This document shows, piece by piece, positions 37,561-47,621 of a stretch of DNA of 64,000 bases. Position 1 is the stretch's first letter. The number at the start of each line of letters is the position of its first letter. The notes beneath the pieces are model-generated. The model ran no database searches. It was not told where the DNA came from and saw nothing but the letters and a program-made list of their open reading frames with translations. Source of the stretch: Pantoea sp. 18069. Lineage in GTDB: Bacteria > Pseudomonadota > Gammaproteobacteria > Burkholderiales > Burkholderiaceae_C. The translations under genes were made by a program, and so were the position numbers. Location of the stretch: contig NZ_CACSJA010000012.1 of the NCBI RefSeq assembly GCF_902706035.1, positions 1 through 64,000 on the forward strand, read 5' to 3'.

Positions 37561-37612
37561 GTAAACGCCGCGCTATTTCCACTTGCCTTTCAAGTTGACG
37601 ATTTACCTCGCT

Positions 37613-37885
37613 TCAGCGGTTCGCGCCCGCGCGCCGCTGTTCGCGCAGCATGAACAGATAGAGGCCTTCGACCTTCTCGCGCGCCCAGGGTGTCTGGCGC
37701 AGGAACTTGAGGCTGGAGTTCACGCTGGGCTGGCTCTGGAAGCAGCGTATAGGCACCAGCCGTGCGAGCTCTTCCCAGCCGTAGTGGGCGTGCAAGGCTT
37801 CGACAATGGCGGCCAGTGTCATGCCGTGCAAGGGGTTGTTGGTTTGCTTGGCGGGTGCGGGGGGCGTCTCGGGCGGATTCTGCAT
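37613..37885 (-). CDS. VF530-family (DUF2132) DNA-binding protein
   Basis: 90 residues from ATG 37885; ATG 37897 would add four. The conserved part is NPLHGMTLAAIVEALHAHYGW, then IRCFQSQPSVNSSLKFLR and WAREKVEGLYLFML, which is the whole VF530 fold seen in Vibrio fischeri; related proteins bind double-stranded DNA. The N-terminal 20 residues are Pro-rich and disordered. It lies downstream of bfr, beyond a terminator, so it probably has its own promoter. Confidence 0.82.
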   Translation of the reverse strand: MQNPPETPPAPAKQTNNPLHGMTLAAIVEALHAHYGWEELARLVPIRCFQSQPSVNSSLKFLRQTPWAREKVEGLYLFMLREQRRAGANR

Positions 37886-37941
37886 GGGGGCGAGCATAGC
37901 GAGATTGGCCGGCTGCGTCGCATTCAGGGACAAGCAGGCGG

Positions 37942-37966
37942 AAAAAAAGCGGGCCAGGCCCGCTTT
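37942..37966 (-). terminator. Terminator after bacterioferritin
   Basis: AAAGCGGGCC, a one-base loop, then GGCCCGCTTT, followed on the minus strand by seven T's. It ends the bfr transcript. Confidence 0.88.
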
Positions 37967-37986
37967 CAATCTCTGCTGCGAAAACC

Positions 37987-38463
37987 TTATTCCAGCTCGC
38001 CCATTTGGGACTGCAGATAGTTCTGCACGCCGACCTTCTCGATCAGGTCGAGCTGGGTTTCGAGGAAGTCGATGTGCTCTTCGGTGTCGTCGAGGATCTT
38101 TTGCAGCAGGTCGCGCGAAACGTAGTCGCGCACGGATTCGCAGTGGGCAATGCCGTCCTTGATGGTCTGCTGCGCGCCCAGTTCGAGGCGCAGGTCGCAG
38201 GCCAGGCATTCGGGCACGTCTTCGCCGATCTGCAGCTTGCCCAGGTCCTGCAGGTTGGGCAGGCCGTCGAGCGTGAAGATGCGGTCCATCAGCCAGTCGG
38301 CATGCTTCATCTCGCCGATCGACTCTGCGTATTCCTTCTTCGCCAACTTGTCGAAGCCCCAGTGCTTGTACATGCGGTAGTGCAGGAAGTACTGGTTGAT
38401 GGCCGTGAGCTCATTCTTCAGTTGTGCCTGCAGGTGGGCAATGGCTTGTAAATCGCCTTTCAT
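37987..38463 (-). CDS. bfr: Bacterioferritin
   Basis: 158 residues, colinear with E. coli Bfr. Ferroxidase ligands Glu18, Glu51, His54, Glu94, Glu127 and His130 are all present (NELTAINQYF, GEMKHADW, EEHIDFLE), and Met52 is available as haem ligand. It forms a 24-subunit iron store in the cytoplasm. It diverges from ahpC, so iron storage and peroxide defence share an intergenic region. Confidence 0.95.
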   Translation of the reverse strand: MKGDLQAIAHLQAQLKNELTAINQYFLHYRMYKHWGFDKLAKKEYAESIGEMKHADWLMDRIFTLDGLPNLQDLGKLQIGEDVPECLACDLRLELGAQQTIKDGIAHCESVRDYVSRDLLQKILDDTEEHIDFLETQLDLIEKVGVQNYLQSQMGELE

Positions 38464-38640
38464 GGGGAACTCCTTCGCTTGTGTGAATGCTCCGATTGTC
38501 GCTGTTCACGGCAGGGTTGTAAGGGCTTGTCCCTGCTCATCCGGTCTGTCTGCGTTTGATGATGACTCGTGTTCGCGTTGTCGAGCTATGGGCTGTGACA
38601 TTCGATAGTCAAATTAAATTAACATAATAAAGTCAATTGA

Positions 38641-38669
38641 TTGGATATATCCCGTGGAAGCTCTAAACT
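38641..38669 (+). promoter_or_regulatory. Candidate ahpC promoter in an AT-rich bfr/ahpC intergenic region
   Basis: TTGGAT (38641-38646), a 17-base spacer and TAAACT (38664-38669) make a weak sigma70-like promoter. Just upstream lie CTAT (38586-38589) and ATAG (38605-38608) half-site-like words and a long A/T tract. OxyR commonly activates such promoters, but the spacing does not fit the ATAG-N7-CTAT consensus, so OxyR control is only a guess. Confidence 0.35.
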
Positions 38670-38709
38670 TCATACCTGTGTTCAGTCGCATCACTTAAAG
38701 GAAGCAACC

Positions 38710-39273
38710 ATGTCCGTTATCAATACCGAAATCAAACCTTTCAAGGCCAGCGCTTTCAAGGCCGGCAAGTTCATCGACATCACCGAAAAGGACGTGCTGG
38801 GCAAGTGGGCTGTGTTCGTTTTCTACCCCGCCGACTTCACTTTCGTCTGCCCCACCGAACTGGGCGACGTCGCTGACCATTACGCAGAATTCCAGAAGAT
38901 GGGCGTGGAGATCTTCTCCGTGTCCACCGACACGCACTTCGTGCACAAGGCCTGGCACGATGCCTCGGAAACCATTGCCAAGATCCAGTACACCATGATC
39001 GGCGACCCGACCATGGCCATCTCGAACAACTTCGAAGTCCTGCGCGCTGACCAGGGCCTGGCCAACCGCGGCACCTTCATCATCGACCCCCAGGGCGTGA
39101 TCCAGGCCGTGGAAATCACCGCCGAAGGCATTGGCCGTGATGCCACCGAACTGCTGCGCAAGGTCAAGGCTGCCCAGTACGTCGCCGCCCACCCCGGTGA
39201 AGTCTGCCCCGCCAAGTGGCACGAAGGCGAAGCCACGCTGGCTCCTTCGCTGGACCTGGTCGGCAAGATCTAA
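38710..39273 (+). CDS. ahpC: Alkyl hydroperoxide reductase subunit C (2-Cys peroxiredoxin)
   Basis: 187 residues. Peroxidatic Cys47 lies in DFTFVCPTE and resolving Cys166 in GEVCPAKW. It reduces hydrogen peroxide, organic peroxides and peroxynitrite, with electrons from AhpF. AAAGGAAG precedes ATG 38710. Codon use (GGC/GAC/AAG and few rare codons) suggests high expression. It is followed by its own terminator and then ahpF. Confidence 0.97.
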   Translation: MSVINTEIKPFKASAFKAGKFIDITEKDVLGKWAVFVFYPADFTFVCPTELGDVADHYAEFQKMGVEIFSVSTDTHFVHKAWHDASETIAKIQYTMIGDPTMAISNNFEVLRADQGLANRGTFIIDPQGVIQAVEITAEGIGRDATELLRKVKAAQYVAAHPGEVCPAKWHEGEATLAPSLDLVGKI

Positions 39274-39286
39274 GTAAATGCCCCTG

Positions 39287-39316
39287 AAAAAGCCCGGGGC
39301 GACCTGGGCTTTTTTT
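39287..39316 (+). terminator. Terminator between ahpC and ahpF
   Basis: AAAAAGCCC, a loop, and GGGCTTTTTTT follow ahpC. It should leave ahpF less expressed than ahpC, as is usual for this pair. Confidence 0.85.
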
Positions 39317-39369
39317 GAAGTATTTGAACAATAGCTATCAATAATAAATTTCAGTAGGATTTGACTATC

Positions 39370-40926
39370 ATGCTCGACGCCAACCTCAAGGCCCAACTCA
39401 AGGCATACCTCGAACGGGTGCAAAAGCCCATTGAAATCGTCGCCACGCTCGACGACGGCAAGGCGTCTGGCGAAGTCAAGTCCCTGCTCGCCGACCTGGT
39501 CGCGCTCAGCGACAAGATCACCGTGATCGAGAACAATGCGGCCGATGTGCGCAAGCCCTCGTTCCTCATCACCAACCCCGGCGTGGACACCGGCCTGCGT
39601 TTTGCGGGCGTGCCCCTGGGCCATGAATTCACCTCTTTGGTGCTTGCGCTGCTGCAAGTCGGCGGCCACCCGTCGAAGGAATCGGCCGAACTGCTCGAGC
39701 AGATCCGCGGCATCGACACGCCGCTGCACTTCGAGACCTATTACTCGCTGTCGTGCCACAACTGCCCCGATGTGGTGCAGGCGCTGAACCTGATGAGCGT
39801 GCTCAACCCCAAGATCACCCACACGGCGATCGACGGCGGCCTGTTCCAGAGCGAAGTCGAGTCGCGTGAAATCATGGGCGTGCCCACGGTGTTCGTCAAC
39901 GGCGAACGCTTCGGCCAGGGCCGCATGGAACTCGCCGAGATCGTCGCCAAGGTCGACAGCGGTGCATCGGCGCGCGAAGCCGCGAAGATCAGCGCCAAGG
40001 ATGCGTTCGACGTGCTGATCGTCGGCGGCGGCCCTGCGGGCGCGGCCGCAGCCGTCTATGCGGCGCGCAAGGGCATCCGTACCGGCATTGCCGCCGAACG
40101 CCTGGGCGGCCAGGTGCTCGATACCGTGGACATCGAGAACTTCATTTCGGTGCAGAAGACCGAAGGCCCGCAGTTCGCGGCGGCGCTCGAGCGCCATGTG
40201 CGCGACTATGAAGTCGACATCATGAACCTGCAGCGCGCCAAGGCGCTGGTGCCGGCCAAGGAAGAGGGCGGGCTGATCACGGTGGAACTCGAGTCGGGAG
40301 CGACGCTGCAGTCGAAGACCGTGATCCTGTCGACGGGCGCGCGCTGGCGCAACATGAACGTGCCCGGCGAAGAGCAGTACCGCACCAAAGGCGTGACCTA
40401 CTGCCCGCATTGCGACGGCCCGCTGTTCAAGGGCAAGCCCGTGGCCGTGATCGGCGGCGGCAACTCGGGCGTGGAAGCCGCGATCGACCTGGCCGGCCTG
40501 GTCAAGCATGTGACGCTGCTCGAGTTCGGCGCGGAACTGCGCGCCGATGCGGTGCTGCAAAAGAAGCTGCGCAGCCTGCCCAACGTTCACATCATCGTGA
40601 ACGCCGAGACCACGCAGGTCAACGGCGACGGCAAGAAGGTCACGGGGCTGACCTACAAGGACCGTGTGTCCGGTGAAGTCAAGGACGTGGCGCTCGAAGG
40701 CATCTTCGTGCAGATCGGCCTGCTGCCCAACACCGACTGGCTCAAGGGCACGGTCGAGCTCACGCGCTTCGGTGAAATCATCATCGACGCCAAGGGCCAC
40801 ACCAATGTGCCCGGCGTGTTCGCCGCGGGCGACTGCACCGATGTGCCGTACAAGCAGATCGTGATCGCCGCCGGCGCGGGCGCCACGGCCGCGCTGTCGG
40901 CCTTCGATCACCTGATCCGCCATTGA
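39370..40926 (+). CDS. ahpF: Alkyl hydroperoxide reductase subunit F
   Basis: 518 residues. The N-terminal tandem thioredoxin-fold domain has Cys129/Cys132 (SCHNCP); the flavoprotein part has FAD motif [14 protein letters not shown] motif [11 protein letters not shown] and active-site Cys345/Cys348 (YCPHCDG), the same numbering as E. coli. It passes electrons from NADH through FAD to AhpC. ATG 39370 was chosen over a TTG three codons earlier. Confidence 0.96.
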   Translation: MLDANLKAQLKAYLERVQKPIEIVATLDDGKASGEVKSLLADLVALSDKITVIENNAADVRKPSFLITNPGVDTGLRFAGVPLGHEFTSLVLALLQVGGHPSKESAELLEQIRGIDTPLHFETYYSLSCHNCPDVVQALNLMSVLNPKITHTAIDGGLFQSEVESREIMGVPTVFVNGERFGQGRMELAEIVAKVDSGASAREAAKISAKDAFDVLIVGGGPAGAAAAVYAARKGIRTGIAAERLGGQVLDTVDIENFISVQKTEGPQFAAALERHVRDYEVDIMNLQRAKALVPAKEEGGLITVELESGATLQSKTVILSTGARWRNMNVPGEEQYRTKGVTYCPHCDGPLFKGKPVAVIGGGNSGVEAAIDLAGLVKHVTLLEFGAELRADAVLQKKLRSLPNVHIIVNAETTQVNGDGKKVTGLTYKDRVSGEVKDVALEGIFVQIGLLPNTDWLKGTVELTRFGEIIIDAKGHTNVPGVFAAGDCTDVPYKQIVIAAGAGATAALSAFDHLIRH

Positions 40927-40956
40927 CTTGGCTGCCCGGCACGGGCAGCAGAAGAG

Positions 40957-40986
40957 AAAAAGGGATTGCATGGCAATCCCTTTTTT
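40957..40986 (+). terminator. Terminator after ahpF
   Basis: AAAAAGGGATTGC, a three-base loop, GCAATCCC and six T's form a strong hairpin. The rest of the gap up to 41188 is a promoter-like region for the next operon with no clear motif. Confidence 0.93.
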
Positions 40987-41188
40987 GCGTCTGCCGGACT
41001 CGGCAGGGTGTTTGAAGAATCTCCAAAAGCGATGCGAAACGAGAACATAAATTCGCTTTTTTTCCGTAGTCACATTTCCTACACTTTTGTTGCCTCTTTG
41101 GAAAAACGCGCCTTTGGGCCTTTGCGAAGGCCAGGGGCCTTTCGATACGCTGCGTTGCAACGGCTCGAACCACCGAATACGAAAGTCA

Positions 41189-41869
41189 ATGGAAATGATC
41201 GGATTTCAAATTTGCAGTCTCACCCGCCGGGTGGATTCCAGGATCGTCGAGGCGTTTCGCCTGCTGCCGGTGGCGAATGTCAGCGACTGCATGTCGCGCA
41301 TGACCGCGGGCGGAGCGCAGCTGCGGCCCTACCATTCCAAAGGCGTGCTCGCCGGGCCGGCGTTCACGGTGAAGACGCGCCCCGGCGACAACCTCATGAT
41401 CCACAAGGCGCTGCAGCTGGCCCAGCCCGGCGATGTGATCGTCGTGGACGGCGGCGGCGACGTCACCAATGCGCTGATCGGCGAGCTGATGGTGAACACC
41501 GCCATCCAGCGCGGCCTGGCCGGCTTCGTGATGAACGGCGCGATCCGCGATGTCGACGCGATCGGCGCGGGCACCTTCCCCGTCTATGCCGCGGGCGTGA
41601 CGCACCGCGGCCCCTACAAGGACGGACCGGGCGAGATCAACGTGCCGATAGCGCTCAACGGCATGGTGGTGAACCCGGGTGATCTGATCCTGGGCGATGC
41701 CGACGGCCTGCTGTGCGTGCCCTTGGCCGACGCGGAAACACTCCTCCAGGCCACGCTGGGCAAGCAGGAGCTGGAGCAGGTGATGATGCGCGACATCAAG
41801 CAGGGCACGCTGGACAACACCTGGATAGACGCGACGCTCAAGCGCCTGGGCGTCGAGGTTGCGGCATGA
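41189..41869 (+). CDS. RraA/HMG-aldolase family protein
   Basis: 226 residues from ATG 41189. The RraA-like fold is shown by ANVSDCMSRM, GPAFTVKTRPGDNLMIHKAL, VVDGGGDVTNALIGELM and GFVMNGAIRDVDAI, which contains the Arg and Asp used for pyruvate and metal binding in 4-hydroxy-4-methyl-2-oxoglutarate aldolases. Enzymes of this kind cleave 4-hydroxy-2-oxo diacids to pyruvate plus pyruvate or glyoxylate, and decarboxylate oxaloacetate. True RraA (RNase E inhibitor) is less likely because the gene heads a catabolic pair. Its stop overlaps the next gene (ATGA). Confidence 0.82.
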   Translation: MEMIGFQICSLTRRVDSRIVEAFRLLPVANVSDCMSRMTAGGAQLRPYHSKGVLAGPAFTVKTRPGDNLMIHKALQLAQPGDVIVVDGGGDVTNALIGELMVNTAIQRGLAGFVMNGAIRDVDAIGAGTFPVYAAGVTHRGPYKDGPGEINVPIALNGMVVNPGDLILGDADGLLCVPLADAETLLQATLGKQELEQVMMRDIKQGTLDNTWIDATLKRLGVEVAA

Positions 41870-42822
41870 AGATCCGCTTTCTCGACCGCGCCACGCTGTG
41901 CCCGCAGACCGTGTTGCGCGCGCCCGGGTTTGCGCACGAGTGGGCGGTGTTCGAGCAGACTGCGCCCGAGCAGGTCGCCGAACGCATTGCCGATGCCCAG
42001 ATCGTCATCGTCAACAAGGTCAGGCTCACGCGCGCGGTGATTGAAGCCGCGCCAAGGCTGCGCATGGTGGCCGTGGCGGCCACGGGCACCGACAACGTCG
42101 ACATCGCGGCCTGCCGCGAGCGCGGCATCGTGGTCAGCAACATCCGCAACTACGCGGTCCACACCGTGCCCGAGCACACGTTTGCGCTGATCTTCGCGCT
42201 GCGCCGCAGCATCTGCGCCTACCGCGATGCGGTGCGCGCGGGCCGCTGGATCGAGGCCGACCAGTTCTGCTTCTTCGACTACCCGATACGCGATCTGGCC
42301 GGCGCCACGTTGGGCATCATTGGCGACGGCGTGCTCGGCCAGGCCGTTGCCAGCGTGGGCCGGGCGCTGGGCATGCGCGTGCTGTTTGCGGGCCACAAGG
42401 GCGTGTCGGGCCAGGGCGCCCTGTACACGCCGTTCGAGCAGACGCTGGCGCAGGCTGACGTGCTCACGCTGCATTGCCCGCTCACGCCCGCGACGCGCCA
42501 CATGATTGGTGCGCGCGAGTTCGCGCTGATGCACCGGCGCCCCCTGCTGATCAACACCGCGCGCGGCGGACTGGTCGATGAAGAGGCCGTGGGCGCGGCG
42601 CTCGATGCCGGGCAGATCACCGGTGCCGCGTTCGATGTGGTCTCGGTCGAGCCGCCGGCGCTGGACCATCCGCTGATGCAATTGACCGCGCGCCCCGACT
42701 TCATCCTCACGCCGCATGTGGCCTGGGCGAGCGAGCAAGCCATTCAGACACTCGCGGACCAGCTCGTCGACAACATCGAGGCCTTCGAGCGCGGCGAGCC
42801 CCAAAATATCGTCGGCCCCTGA
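41866..42822 (+). CDS. D-2-hydroxyacid dehydrogenase (glyoxylate/hydroxypyruvate reductase-like)
   Basis: 318 residues. The NAD motif in GATLGIIGDGVLGQAVA (the third glycine is Val-Leu-Gly) is followed by the catalytic Arg in LINTARGGLVDEEA, Glu in VSVEPP and His in LTPHVAWAS, the complete D-2-hydroxyacid dehydrogenase set. Likely substrates are glyoxylate, hydroxypyruvate or pyruvate. Coupled to the RraA-like aldolase gene, it could reduce the aldehyde acid or 2-oxo acid the aldolase releases. It converges on the LysR gene. Confidence 0.88.
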   Translation: MKIRFLDRATLCPQTVLRAPGFAHEWAVFEQTAPEQVAERIADAQIVIVNKVRLTRAVIEAAPRLRMVAVAATGTDNVDIAACRERGIVVSNIRNYAVHTVPEHTFALIFALRRSICAYRDAVRAGRWIEADQFCFFDYPIRDLAGATLGIIGDGVLGQAVASVGRALGMRVLFAGHKGVSGQGALYTPFEQTLAQADVLTLHCPLTPATRHMIGAREFALMHRRPLLINTARGGLVDEEAVGAALDAGQITGAAFDVVSVEPPALDHPLMQLTARPDFILTPHVAWASEQAIQTLADQLVDNIEAFERGEPQNIVGP

Positions 42823-42856
42823 GCGGGCCTCGCCGTGAACGCTGACGCGGACAGCG

Positions 42857-43780
42857 TCAGCGGTTTGCGCGCCGGGGTTCGCTGATCTGAAACGCGCGCG
42901 AGAAGTCGCAGCATTCCTGCGCCAGCCGCACGATGGAGGAGATCAGCGTGCTGCGCTGGTCGCTCTTGTACGCCGCCACGTAGTGCGTCTTGGGCAGCGC
43001 GGGCGTGACCTTGAGCAGCTCCAGATAGTTGGCGTGCAGCAGCGGCTCCACGCACTGCCTGGGCAGGTAGCTGAAGCCCAGGCCCGAGACCGTCATGCCG
43101 ATGATGGCCAGCAGGCTGTTGCAGACAATGGTGTTGGTGGGCTGCATGTTCACCGAACCCAGCCACTGGTTGTAGAGCACGCCGGTGCCCGACTTGTCGC
43201 CCTGGGTCAGGAACGTGTGCGACGACAGATCGTGCAGCCGCCGCACCTTGATGCCGTCGAAAGTCCCGGGCTTGCACATCCAGGCGTTTTCCACCACGCC
43301 CAGGCGCTTGAGCGTGAAGCGCTCGTCCTTGCAGGTGTCGGGCACGAAGGCCACGTCGACCTCGTTGGCCAGCAGCTTGTCGCGCAGCATCATGCTCAGG
43401 TCCACATCGGGCTCCAGCACGACCTTGGGATGGTGCTCGCGCACCAGCTCCACCAGGCGCGGCAGCCAGGTCATCGCGGTGAGCTCGGTCACGCCTATGC
43501 GCAGGCGGCGCACCACTTCCTGCGACGAGGCGAACTGGTGCATCGCCGCATCGCGCTGCTCCAGCAGGCGCCTGGCGACCACATACATTTCCTCGCCTTT
43601 TTCGGTGAGCCGCGAGGTACGCTGCGTGCGATCGAACAGCGGCGTGGCGAACAGTGCCTCGAGCTCCTGCACGCGCTTGGAGATCGCCGACTGCGTGGTG
43701 TGCAGCTTGGCTGCGGCCTGCGAGAAACCGCCGAGCTGGGTGACCCAGTAGATCGCCTCCAGCTGCTTGAAAGTCATCAT
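42857..43780 (-). CDS. LysR-family transcriptional regulator
   Basis: 307 residues. The N-terminal winged helix is TFKQLEAIYWVTQLGGFSQA with AAKLHTTQSAISKRVQELE; the sensor domain follows. GAGGTC lies before ATG 43780; an upstream GTG would add nine residues. It sits between the aldolase pair (convergent) and the aminotransferase (divergent), and an extensive palindrome lies in the latter gap, so it is the likely regulator of the 41-53 kb cluster. Confidence 0.92.
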   Translation of the reverse strand: MMTFKQLEAIYWVTQLGGFSQAAAKLHTTQSAISKRVQELEALFATPLFDRTQRTSRLTEKGEEMYVVARRLLEQRDAAMHQFASSQEVVRRLRIGVTELTAMTWLPRLVELVREHHPKVVLEPDVDLSMMLRDKLLANEVDVAFVPDTCKDERFTLKRLGVVENAWMCKPGTFDGIKVRRLHDLSSHTFLTQGDKSGTGVLYNQWLGSVNMQPTNTIVCNSLLAIIGMTVSGLGFSYLPRQCVEPLLHANYLELLKVTPALPKTHYVAAYKSDQRSTLISSIVRLAQECCDFSRAFQISEPRRANR

Positions 43781-43823
43781 GAAAGACCTCGGAAGTAGCG
43801 TGCACAAAATCGAAAAATGTCAT

Positions 43824-43846
43824 GCGATTTTATGCATAAATATCGC
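43824..43846. promoter_or_regulatory. Near-perfect palindrome, candidate LysR operator
   Basis: GCGAT (43824-43828) and ATCGC (43842-43846) flank the perfect eight-base palindrome TATGCATA (43831-43838). TATGCAT recurs at 43862-43868. The dyad lies 44-66 bases upstream of the LysR start and 88 upstream of the aminotransferase, the place expected for a LysR autorepression/activation site. Confidence 0.55.
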
Positions 43847-43875
43847 TTTTATTTGTTTTCATATGCATCAAGAAT

Positions 43876-43904
43876 CCGATGGACGCTCACCTTCCATCGG
43901 TGAG
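43876..43904 (+). promoter_or_regulatory. Two mutually exclusive hairpins in the aminotransferase leader
   Basis: CCGATGGA (43876-43883) can pair with TCCATCGG (43893-43900), while CTCACC (43886-43891) can pair with GGTGAG (43899-43904); the two stems compete. Either an operator or a leader switch is possible. It is 30 bases from a TTG start codon. Confidence 0.4.
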
Positions 43905-43933
43905 TCACATTCATCATGTAAAGGACTTCCATC

Positions 43934-45148
43934 TTGTTCTCAGAACGTCTTGCCGCTGTGAAAACCTCGCCCAGCATGGCGGCCAAAGCCAAGGTCGATG
44001 CACTGCGCGCCCAGGGCCACAAGGTGATCGACTTCACCATCGGAGAGCCCGATTTCGACACCGCGCCGCACATCATCGAAGGCGGCATCCAGGCACTCAG
44101 GACCGGCCACACGCGCTACACCGCATCGGCGGGCACGCCTGCGCTGCGCGCGGCCATCGTGCGCAAGCTCGAGCGCGAAAACCAGCTGCGTTTCAGCCCC
44201 GAGGAAATCGTCGTCGGCTGCGGCGCCAAGCACATCATCTACAACGCCTTTGCGGCGTCCCTGAACGAGGGCGATGAGGTGATCGTGCCCGCACCATTCT
44301 GGGTCTCGTATCCCGACATGGTGGCGCTGCAGGCGGCCCAGCCGGTGATCGTGCCGTGCGACGAGGCCAGCGGCTTCAAGCTCTCGCCCGAGGCGCTGGC
44401 CGCGGCCATCACGCCGCGCACGCGCTGGCTGATCCTGAACACGCCCAACAATCCCAGCGGCGCGGTCTATTCACACGCGGAGCTGGCGGCGCTGTGCGAG
44501 GTACTGCGCGCCCACCCCCAGGTCTGGCTGCTCACCGACGAGATCTACGAGCACTTCGTCTACGGCGGCGCGCGCCATGTCTCGCCGCTGAGCGTCGCGC
44601 CCGATCTGCGTGCGCGCACGCTGCTGGTCAATGGCCTGTCCAAGGCCTACGCCTTCACGGGCTGGCGCATTGGTTACGGCGCAGGCCCGGTGGAGCTGAT
44701 CAAGCGCATCAATTTGCTGCTCACACAAAGCACCACCTGCGCCAGCGCCGTGAGCCAGGAGGCAGCGGTGGTGGCGCTCGATGGCCCGCAGGACTGCGTG
44801 GTCGAGGGCGCGCTATTGTTCGCGTCGCGCCGCGACCGCGTGATGCAATTGATCGCACAGATTCCGGGCCTGAGCTGCGTATGCCCCGCAGGCGCGTTCT
44901 ACGCGTTCATCAATGTGCGGCAACTGTTCGGCCGCATCACGCCGGCGGGCCGAGAAATCCGCAGCGACGTGGACGTGGTGAACCTGTTCATCGAGCAGGC
45001 CGGCGTGGCGGTGATCGACGGCACTTCCTATGGCTGCCCGGGCTTCTTGCGGCTGTCGTTTGCCACATCGATGGAGCAGCTGGAAGCCGGTCTTGCCGCG
45101 ATTGCCCAAGCCGTCGCAGCGTGCAAGACTGGCATGGAAGATGCGTGA
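43934..45148 (+). CDS. Class I/II aminotransferase (aspartate aminotransferase-like, subgroup I-beta)
   Basis: 404 residues from TTG 43934, preceded by AAAGGA; no ATG gives the conserved N-terminus. The fold-type I signature is complete: KVIDFTIGEPDFDTA, the Schiff-base lysine in NGLSKAYAFTGWRIGYG, and LNTPNNPSGAVYS with the Asn and TDEIYEHFVYGG with the Asp/Tyr. It would exchange an amino group between an amino acid and 2-oxoglutarate or similar. It heads the long plus-strand row but a terminator separates it from the ABC transporter genes. Confidence 0.88.
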   Translation: MFSERLAAVKTSPSMAAKAKVDALRAQGHKVIDFTIGEPDFDTAPHIIEGGIQALRTGHTRYTASAGTPALRAAIVRKLERENQLRFSPEEIVVGCGAKHIIYNAFAASLNEGDEVIVPAPFWVSYPDMVALQAAQPVIVPCDEASGFKLSPEALAAAITPRTRWLILNTPNNPSGAVYSHAELAALCEVLRAHPQVWLLTDEIYEHFVYGGARHVSPLSVAPDLRARTLLVNGLSKAYAFTGWRIGYGAGPVELIKRINLLLTQSTTCASAVSQEAAVVALDGPQDCVVEGALLFASRRDRVMQLIAQIPGLSCVCPAGAFYAFINVRQLFGRITPAGREIRSDVDVVNLFIEQAGVAVIDGTSYGCPGFLRLSFATSMEQLEAGLAAIAQAVAACKTGMEDA

Positions 45149-45183
45149 AAGACAGGCCGGCGCGCATGCTCCGGCCTGTCTTT
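45148..45183 (+). terminator. Terminator after the aminotransferase
   Basis: AAAGACAGGCCGG, a ten-base loop, then CCGGCCTGTCTTTT: a 13-base perfect stem that starts on the last base of the aminotransferase stop codon. It suggests a separate or read-through transcript for the ABC transporter genes. Confidence 0.88.
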
Positions 45184-45336
45184 TGTCCGCCCCCAATCCG
45201 CAAGTCCGCAGCGCGCGCGTGAGTGACTTCATCAACCATCCCGGATGAGAAATTTCATGAGAATTCCCTTTGCATTCCACCCATTCCGATACGGCTCGAT
45301 GACGCTGCGCGCGCCCCGGACAGCAAAGGCCGTGGC

Positions 45337-46035
45337 ATGAGCATAGCGCTGGACTACACGCTGTTTTCCGACCCCCAGTTCCTGGCGCAGGTCGGCAAGG
45401 GCTTGATCAACACCATCGAGCTGGCGGTGTTCGCCTTTGCGCTGGCGATGACGATGGCGGTGGTCATCGCCGTGATGCGCATGAGTACCAACCGGCTGTG
45501 CGTGGCGGTGGCCGCGGCCTATGTCGAGTACCACCAGAACGTGCCGCTGCTGGTGCATATCTTTCTCTGGTACTTCGGCGTTGCCGCCGTCTTGCCGGCC
45601 GACGTGCAGCAGTGGATCAACGCGAACAACAGCGAATTCATCTTTGCCTTCATCGGCGTCGGGCTGTGCCTGGGCGGCTACATGTCGGAGGACCTGCGCG
45701 GCGGCATACGCTCGATTCCCACTGCGCAGCTCGAGGCTTCGCGCGCGCTGGGCCTGTCGTATCTGCAGGCCTGCCGCCTGGTGATCCTGCCGCAGGCGGT
45801 GCGCGTGGCGATGCCGCCGCTGGTCAACCACACGGTGCTGCTGTTCAAGAACACCAGCCTGGCGATGACGATAGGCGTGGCCGAGCTCACCTACGTGACC
45901 AAGGAAGTGGAAAGCCAGACCTTCAAGACCTTCGAGGTCTACCTCGCCTCCACCGTCATCTATCTCGCGCTCTCGCTGGTCCTCATGTGGGGTGGCGCAT
46001 TGATCGAACACCGCACGCGCATCCGGGCCCGCTGA
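45337..46035 (+). CDS. Polar amino-acid ABC transporter permease
   Basis: 232 residues with five hydrophobic spans. The HisM/GltJ-type loop reads [22 protein letters not shown], the coupling helix to the ATPase; [16 protein letters not shown] is the family's N-terminal signature. ATG 45337 gives the typical start; the frame is open further upstream without family similarity. It pairs with the next permease, two bases away. Confidence 0.88.
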   Translation: MSIALDYTLFSDPQFLAQVGKGLINTIELAVFAFALAMTMAVVIAVMRMSTNRLCVAVAAAYVEYHQNVPLLVHIFLWYFGVAAVLPADVQQWINANNSEFIFAFIGVGLCLGGYMSEDLRGGIRSIPTAQLEASRALGLSYLQACRLVILPQAVRVAMPPLVNHTVLLFKNTSLAMTIGVAELTYVTKEVESQTFKTFEVYLASTVIYLALSLVLMWGGALIEHRTRIRAR

Positions 46036-46037
46036 CC

Positions 46038-46793
46038 ATGAACGACATCCTGCATATCATTTCCGACAACTGGCTGCTGCTGCTGATCGGCCAGTATCCG
46101 CACGGCCCGCTCGGCGGCCTGGCGGTGACGCTGCTGCTCTCGGTGCTGGGCATCGCGTTCGCGTTTCCGCTGGGCGTGGCGCTGGCGCTGTGCCGCCTGA
46201 GCCCTTTGCGGTTCCTGCGCTACCCGGCGACCGCCGTGGTCTATGTGGTGCGCGGCGTGCCGCTGATCATGTTCATCTTCTGGACGTATTTCATCGTGCC
46301 GCAGATCCTGGGCCGCCCGGTCGCGGGCTTCACCACGATGCTGGTGACGCTGGTGATCTACCAGTCGGCCTACCTGGCCGAGATCGTTCGCGCCGGCATG
46401 ACGGGCCTGCCCAGCGGGCAGACCGAAGCGGCGCGCGCCATCGGCCTGAACTACATGCAGACCACCTTCAAGGTGCTGCTGCCCCAGGCCATCTACAACA
46501 TGGTGCCGGCCATCATTTCGCAGTTCGTCTCCAGCATCAAGGACACGGCGCTGGGCTATGTGATCAGCGTGAACGAGCTGACGTTCGCCGGCAGCCAGAT
46601 CAACGCGACGCTGCTGACCATGCCGTTCCAGGTCTACATCCTGCTGGCCGCCATCTACTTCGTCGTGTGCTCGGCGCTCACGCAGCTGGCGCGCAAGCTG
46701 GAGCAGCGCATTGCACGCCGGCGCGCCGGCCACGGGCCCGCCCGGGCTGCGGCAGGGGGTGGCGCGGTGGCGCGGCAGCCGGTCAAGGTTTAA
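46038..46793 (+). CDS. Polar amino-acid ABC transporter permease
   Basis: 251 residues. The N-terminus spans [36 protein letters not shown] and the EAA loop [22 protein letters not shown] are typical of GltK/HisQ. The C-terminal 25 residues are a low-complexity Ala/Arg/Gly tail. It is 23 bases ahead of the ATPase gene. Confidence 0.9.
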   Translation: MNDILHIISDNWLLLLIGQYPHGPLGGLAVTLLLSVLGIAFAFPLGVALALCRLSPLRFLRYPATAVVYVVRGVPLIMFIFWTYFIVPQILGRPVAGFTTMLVTLVIYQSAYLAEIVRAGMTGLPSGQTEAARAIGLNYMQTTFKVLLPQAIYNMVPAIISQFVSSIKDTALGYVISVNELTFAGSQINATLLTMPFQVYILLAAIYFVVCSALTQLARKLEQRIARRRAGHGPARAAAGGGAVARQPVKV

Positions 46794-46816
46794 GGAATAC
46801 GGAAAGAAAAATCCCC

Positions 46817-47578
<762 letters not shown>

Positions 47579-47621
47579 GATCCCCCGGCGATTCATTCCA
47601 TTTTCAAACCAAGGAAACACC

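Noticed and set aside
38581-38640. OxyR box in the bfr/ahpC gap
   Set aside because: CTAT and ATAG words are present but 15 bases apart and in the wrong order for ATAG-N7-CTAT repeats, so only a candidate promoter was listed.
41087-41188. Longer N-terminus for the RraA-like protein starting at 41087
   Set aside because: The additional 34 residues do not resemble the family, which begins near the ATG at 41189.
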